Positions 60,341-63,093 of a stretch of DNA of 63,093 bases are shown here, one piece after another; position 1 is the stretch's first letter; each line of letters begins with the position of its first letter. The notes under the pieces are model-generated. The model had not been told where the DNA came from, ran no database searches, and saw nothing but the letters and a program-made list of their open reading frames with translations. Origin of the DNA: Sphingomonas pruni NBRC 15498 (GTDB lineage: Bacteria > Pseudomonadota > Alphaproteobacteria > Sphingomonadales > Sphingomonadaceae); contig NZ_BCYZ01000020.1 in NCBI RefSeq assembly GCF_001598455.1, positions 1 to 63,093 on the forward strand, given 5' to 3'. The position numbers were made by a program, and so were the translations under genes.

Positions 60341-61990
60341 CTAGAAACTGGTCGACAGGCCGAAATTGAAGCGTGGCTGCCGGTTGCCGGTGTCGTAGCG
60401 CGGTCCGGTAAGCGGAACGGCGACTTCGGCCGTCGCGCCCACCGCGCGCGAGAAATCGACGCGCACGCCACCACCGGCGGAAGCCAGTGACCCACTACCG
60501 AAGCCGTTCGAAAGGTTGCTGACCACGCCACCGTCCCCGAACGCATACAATTGAGCGCGGTCGGCGACGCCGAATGGCCGCCTCACGTCGTAGCGCAACT
60601 CCGCGGATCCCATCGCTGCCTGGTCGCCCGATCGCTCGTTCCAGTCATAGCCGCGCAGGAACGCACCGCCGCCCAATCCCGCTTCTTCGGAAATGAGGAG
60701 CGGCTGCGAGGCGAGTTGGCTGTCGCCCGCCAATCGAACGCTGAAGCCTGAGCCTAGCGCGCGCGTCCATTCGAGCCAGAAATTGGCCGCGGTGAAGGTG
60801 CCGTCGGCATCGTATCGTGACGCCAGCGGGTCCTGGGGACCGGTCGCGGCGAACAGGTCCACTCCCTGCGACAGCACCGCGCTTGCACGCAATCGGCCGC
60901 CGAGAAAATTCTCATAGCCGTAAATGCCCAGGCGAAGCACGGTTTCGCGGTCGTGGCGGACGAGCCGGCCGCCACGCCGCTGCGTAAGGTCGTCGATCTC
61001 GGCCGAGGCATTGAGCCAAAGGCTGGCGCGCCGACGGCGAAGCAGCGGCTGAAGAATGGCGATCGACTGCGACCAGTTGCGACCGAGGATTTCATAGCCC
61101 GACAGGTATGAGCCCGGACGCACGGCCGATAAGGTGGACGCCAGCGCCACTTCCGTCCCCGAAGCGTTGAGCCGCTTCTCATAGCGCAGCCGCGCATATT
61201 GGAGTTCACGGCTTTGCGGCACCGCGGTCGAATATCCGATCGTCAGCGAATCGTCGGACGCCAGCAGCTGCGAGATCATACCCTCGACATGGATCTGGAC
61301 GGGACCGATGGGCCGCGTTCCATCATTGCGGATCGCTATACGCGCGCTTGCGCTGTCTTGCGCGACGGTGACGATCAGGACGCGCTGTTCCCCGTTCCGC
61401 GCATAGCGTGTGCCCTTGATCCGGATACCGTCGATGTCCCCGGCGATGAGCAGGCGCCGCTCGAGGTCGTCGAGCGACACCGGCCGGCCGTTAGCGAGCG
61501 GCTCGAGCGCTGCCCGCACCGCCTTGTTATTACTGCCCTGGACCTCGACGCGATCGATCCTACCCTCGTCGACCTCCACCACCAGAATGCCGGCCGCGAG
61601 TTTCTGTGGCGAGATGCGGGCCGTGGCGAAGACATAGCCGCGATCGCGCGCGCGTTGCGCAACGCGATTGGTGAGCGCCGCCAGATCGGCCGGGGCGAGC
61701 GACCGGCCGACATACTCGCCGAGAAGATCCGTGAACTGGTCCAGGCTGAGCACCGTCAGCCCATTGAGCGAAATCGCTCCGACGGTGATGGCGGGCGCAT
61801 CTGCCGGCGCGGTTTCGGCCGGTATGTTGTCGACCGCAATTGCCGGCCGAGACTGCGGAAGGTCGGGGGCCGCCACCTCTGGGCCGCGCGCGGGCGGAGT
61901 CGCGCGGTCGAGTGCCGACTGCGCATATGCCTGCGGTAGCGTCGCAATATTGATGTAGGTTAATATGAAAAACCCAGTTCGATGTCGCAC
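60341..61990 (-). CDS. TpsB/ShlB-FhaC-type outer-membrane transporter (two-partner secretion or Omp85-like)
   Basis: A 549-residue outer-membrane protein. A signal peptide (to about AYA-QSA) is followed by a proline-rich linker and two POTRA domains (ITVGAISLNGLTVLSLDQF; GILVVEVDEGRIDRVEVQGSNN, up to about residue 215), then a 16-strand beta-barrel. The conserved loop-6 motif is present as GAFLRGYDWNERSGDQ, and the last residue is Phe. Such proteins secrete large haemagglutinin-like partners; in this window no such partner is seen, and it may lie beyond the FecR gene. The GTG start at 61990 follows GGAGG at five bases. It diverges from the FecR-domain gene. Confidence 0.9.
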   Translation of the reverse strand: MRHRTGFFILTYINIATLPQAYAQSALDRATPPARGPEVAAPDLPQSRPAIAVDNIPAETAPADAPAITVGAISLNGLTVLSLDQFTDLLGEYVGRSLAPADLAALTNRVAQRARDRGYVFATARISPQKLAAGILVVEVDEGRIDRVEVQGSNNKAVRAALEPLANGRPVSLDDLERRLLIAGDIDGIRIKGTRYARNGEQRVLIVTVAQDSASARIAIRNDGTRPIGPVQIHVEGMISQLLASDDSLTIGYSTAVPQSRELQYARLRYEKRLNASGTEVALASTLSAVRPGSYLSGYEILGRNWSQSIAILQPLLRRRRASLWLNASAEIDDLTQRRGGRLVRHDRETVLRLGIYGYENFLGGRLRASAVLSQGVDLFAATGPQDPLASRYDADGTFTAANFWLEWTRALGSGFSVRLAGDSQLASQPLLISEEAGLGGGAFLRGYDWNERSGDQAAMGSAELRYDVRRPFGVADRAQLYAFGDGGVVSNLSNGFGSGSLASAGGGVRVDFSRAVGATAEVAVPLTGPRYDTGNRQPRFNFGLSTSF

Positions 61991-62125
61991 GCCAGCCTCC
62001 GTAAGCGACAGGAACTAGCTTGAAGTCCTTACGAAAAGATCAAATCTTCTCCCCTCTTTAACCTAAGGTGCTAATCACTGTTTCAGCCCCGGTCGTTAAT
62101 GCTTTCGGCCAGATTGGGGATTCGC

Positions 62126-63093
62126 ATGAATATTTTTCTGAAAGCCGCGCTCGGAGCGTCGCTGCTGTTTGCGGCGGAACCGGCGTTCGCCCAGAACAGC
62201 GGCTGGACGGTGAGCGAGGCGAGCGGACGCGTGGTCCTGCGTGATGCGTCCGGCGAGCACCCGCTTGGTCGCGGCGCGAGTGTCGCGCCGGGAACGACGC
62301 TCCTTACGGGCACTGCGTCCCGCGCAGTCCTGGTTCGCGGCGACGATTTCGTGACCGTATCCCCATCGAGTCGCGTACGCCTGCCCGAAGCGAAAGCGGC
62401 GTCGTTGATGCAGGTGTTCCTCGAATGGGGTACCGGCCTGTTCAAGGTCAAGCACACCGACAAGCCGCATTTCGGTGTCCAGACGCCGTATCTCGCCGCG
62501 GTCGTAAAGGGCACGACGTTTTCGGTTACGGTGGGCGATGCGGGAACGTCGCTCCAGGTCCTCGATGGCGCCGTGGGTGTGGCCACGGTCGATGGCGGCG
62601 CGAACTATCTCGTCCGTCCCGGGATGATCGCCATGGTCAGTTCGGGCGACCGCTATCGCCTGTCGATCCAGGGCGACCAGAATCGGGTGATCGATTCCCC
62701 GGCGCGCGGCGCCGCGGCGCCGGATCCGAAGGTCGGCGATGCCACCGGCGTGAAGACTCCGGAAAGCGCCGATGCACACGCCGACAAATCGGACGACTTC
62801 GCCTGGAGTGACGTGTCCAACAGCGTGATATTGCAGCCGGTGGAGGCCAAACCGATCGACCTGTCGTCCACTACCGGCGGCCTGGTCGGCAACGGCTCCC
62901 CCGTATCCGTTGCCGCGGTCGCCACCATCGCGCTCGCGCGCGGAAACGACGGCGACACTACCGGTAACCCGCGTGACGGCAACGGCTCCGGCAGCGGCAA
63001 AGAAAATGGTGATGGCAAGGGCGGCGGCAACGGCGGCGGGAACGGCAACGGTGGCGGAAACGGTAACGGCGGAAACGGCAACGGTGGCGGAAA
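62126..63093 (+). CDS. FecR-domain periplasmic/secreted protein with Gly/Asn-rich tail (truncated by window edge)
   Basis: The open frame from ATG 62126 (GGGGA five bases upstream) runs through the window end, about 322 codons. Signal peptide MNIFLKAALGASLLFAAEPAFA, then a FecR beta-domain: GRVVLRDASGEHPLGRG, TLLTGTASRAVLVRGDDFVTVSP, FLEWGTGLFKVKH, FGVQTPYLAAVVKGTTFSVTV, LQVLDGAVGVATVDGG. After a linker, the last visible part (from about residue 285) is a low-complexity GNGGGNGNGG-type run encoded by a tandem DNA repeat. Unlike FecR of iron signalling it has no visible sigma-factor partner and begins with a secretion signal. Divergence from the TpsB gene suggests a role with that secretion system. 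Confidence 0.85.
   Translation, partial: MNIFLKAALGASLLFAAEPAFAQNSGWTVSEASGRVVLRDASGEHPLGRGASVAPGTTLLTGTASRAVLVRGDDFVTVSPSSRVRLPEAKAASLMQVFLEWGTGLFKVKHTDKPHFGVQTPYLAAVVKGTTFSVTVGDAGTSLQVLDGAVGVATVDGGANYLVRPGMIAMVSSGDRYRLSIQGDQNRVIDSPARGAAAPDPKVGDATGVKTPESADAHADKSDDFAWSDVSNSVILQPVEAKPIDLSSTTGGLVGNGSPVSVAAVATIALARGNDGDTTGNPRDGNGSGSGKENGDGKGGGNGGGNGNGGGNGNGGNGNGGG
63010..63093. repeat. Tandem Gly/Asn-coding DNA repeat at the right edge
   Basis: Short units of the type GGCGGNAACGG are repeated in tandem from about 63010 to the window end inside the FecR-domain gene and encode alternating Gly and Asn. Such runs can vary in length by slippage. The full extent is not visible. Confidence 0.75.

Noticed and set aside
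62083..62779. Two minus-strand open frames near the right edge
   Set aside because: They are antisense to the FecR-domain gene, which has a signal peptide and clear domain motifs on the plus strand.

Overview
The window is a high-GC alphaproteobacterial chromosome segment, most likely from a sphingomonad (Sphingomonas or a relative). The reasons are the two large TonB-dependent receptors with Caulobacter/Sphingomonas-type plug domains, the sphingomonad-type intergenic palindrome at about 20.6 kb, the oxidative (non-phosphorylated) L-rhamnose pathway of the kind described in Sphingomonas, and the FecR/two-partner-secretion pair at the right end. I see no tRNA, rRNA, insertion sequence, phage or CRISPR array. 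Almost the whole window (about 1-59 kb) reads as one glycan-utilisation island; the last 4 kb is unrelated.

Layout. 1-3.7 kb: a left-truncated semialdehyde-type aldehyde dehydrogenase diverges from TonB receptor 1. 3.8-14.4 kb: an unusual module of two CaiB/BaiF CoA-transferases, a MaoC-type hydratase, a complete ribose-type sugar ABC transporter, two solute-binding-protein homologues that lack signal peptides, a Gfo/Idh/MocA oxidoreductase and a 2-keto-3-deoxyfuconate-dehydrogenase-like SDR. 14.5-31 kb: two FadR-type GntR regulators and a set of exported glycan enzymes (beta-propeller glycosidase, GH29 fucosidase, clan-A glycosidase, SGNH esterase, GH42, GH106 rhamnosidase, GH127). 31-33.6 kb: a RuBisCO-like protein and a DUF1537 kinase translationally coupled to the GH127 gene. 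33.7-44.5 kb (minus strand): one eight-gene operon carrying rhamnonate dehydratase, diketo hydrolase, keto-deoxy dehydrogenase, lactonase, a cytosolic GH78 rhamnosidase, a racemase-fold protein, an MFS transporter and a second GH42. 44.6-50.5 kb (minus): lldD, L-rhamnose dehydrogenase and glcDEF. 50.5-55.9 kb: a TIM-barrel sugar isomerase, a DeoR regulator, a split transketolase and an FGGY kinase, which match the D-apiose isomerase/apulose kinase/apulose-4-phosphate transketolase route. 55.9-59 kb: TonB receptor 2. 59.2-63 kb: MarR regulator plus DUF1398 protein, then a TpsB outer-membrane transporter divergent from a FecR-domain protein cut by the right edge.

How it fits together (inference). 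TonB receptors import oligosaccharides. Periplasmic fucosidase, rhamnosidase, galactosidases, GH127 and esterase take them apart. Rhamnose goes through lactone, rhamnonate, keto-deoxy acid and diketo acid to pyruvate plus L-lactate, and LldD oxidises the lactate. A branched sugar, probably D-apiose, goes through the isomerase/kinase/transketolase set. The RuBisCO-like protein, DUF1537 kinase and GlcDEF suggest a second, acid-level route that ends in glycolate. The sugar inventory (rhamnose, fucose, galactose, arabinose-type GH127 substrates, apiose) is that of rhamnogalacturonan-II or an apiose-containing pectin. The CoA-transferase/signal-less SBP/MaoC module matches no pathway I know and is the best candidate for something undescribed. 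AT-rich palindromes related to one 15-bp perfect palindrome (16562-16576) lie in front of most of these operons and point to a shared regulon of the two GntR proteins.
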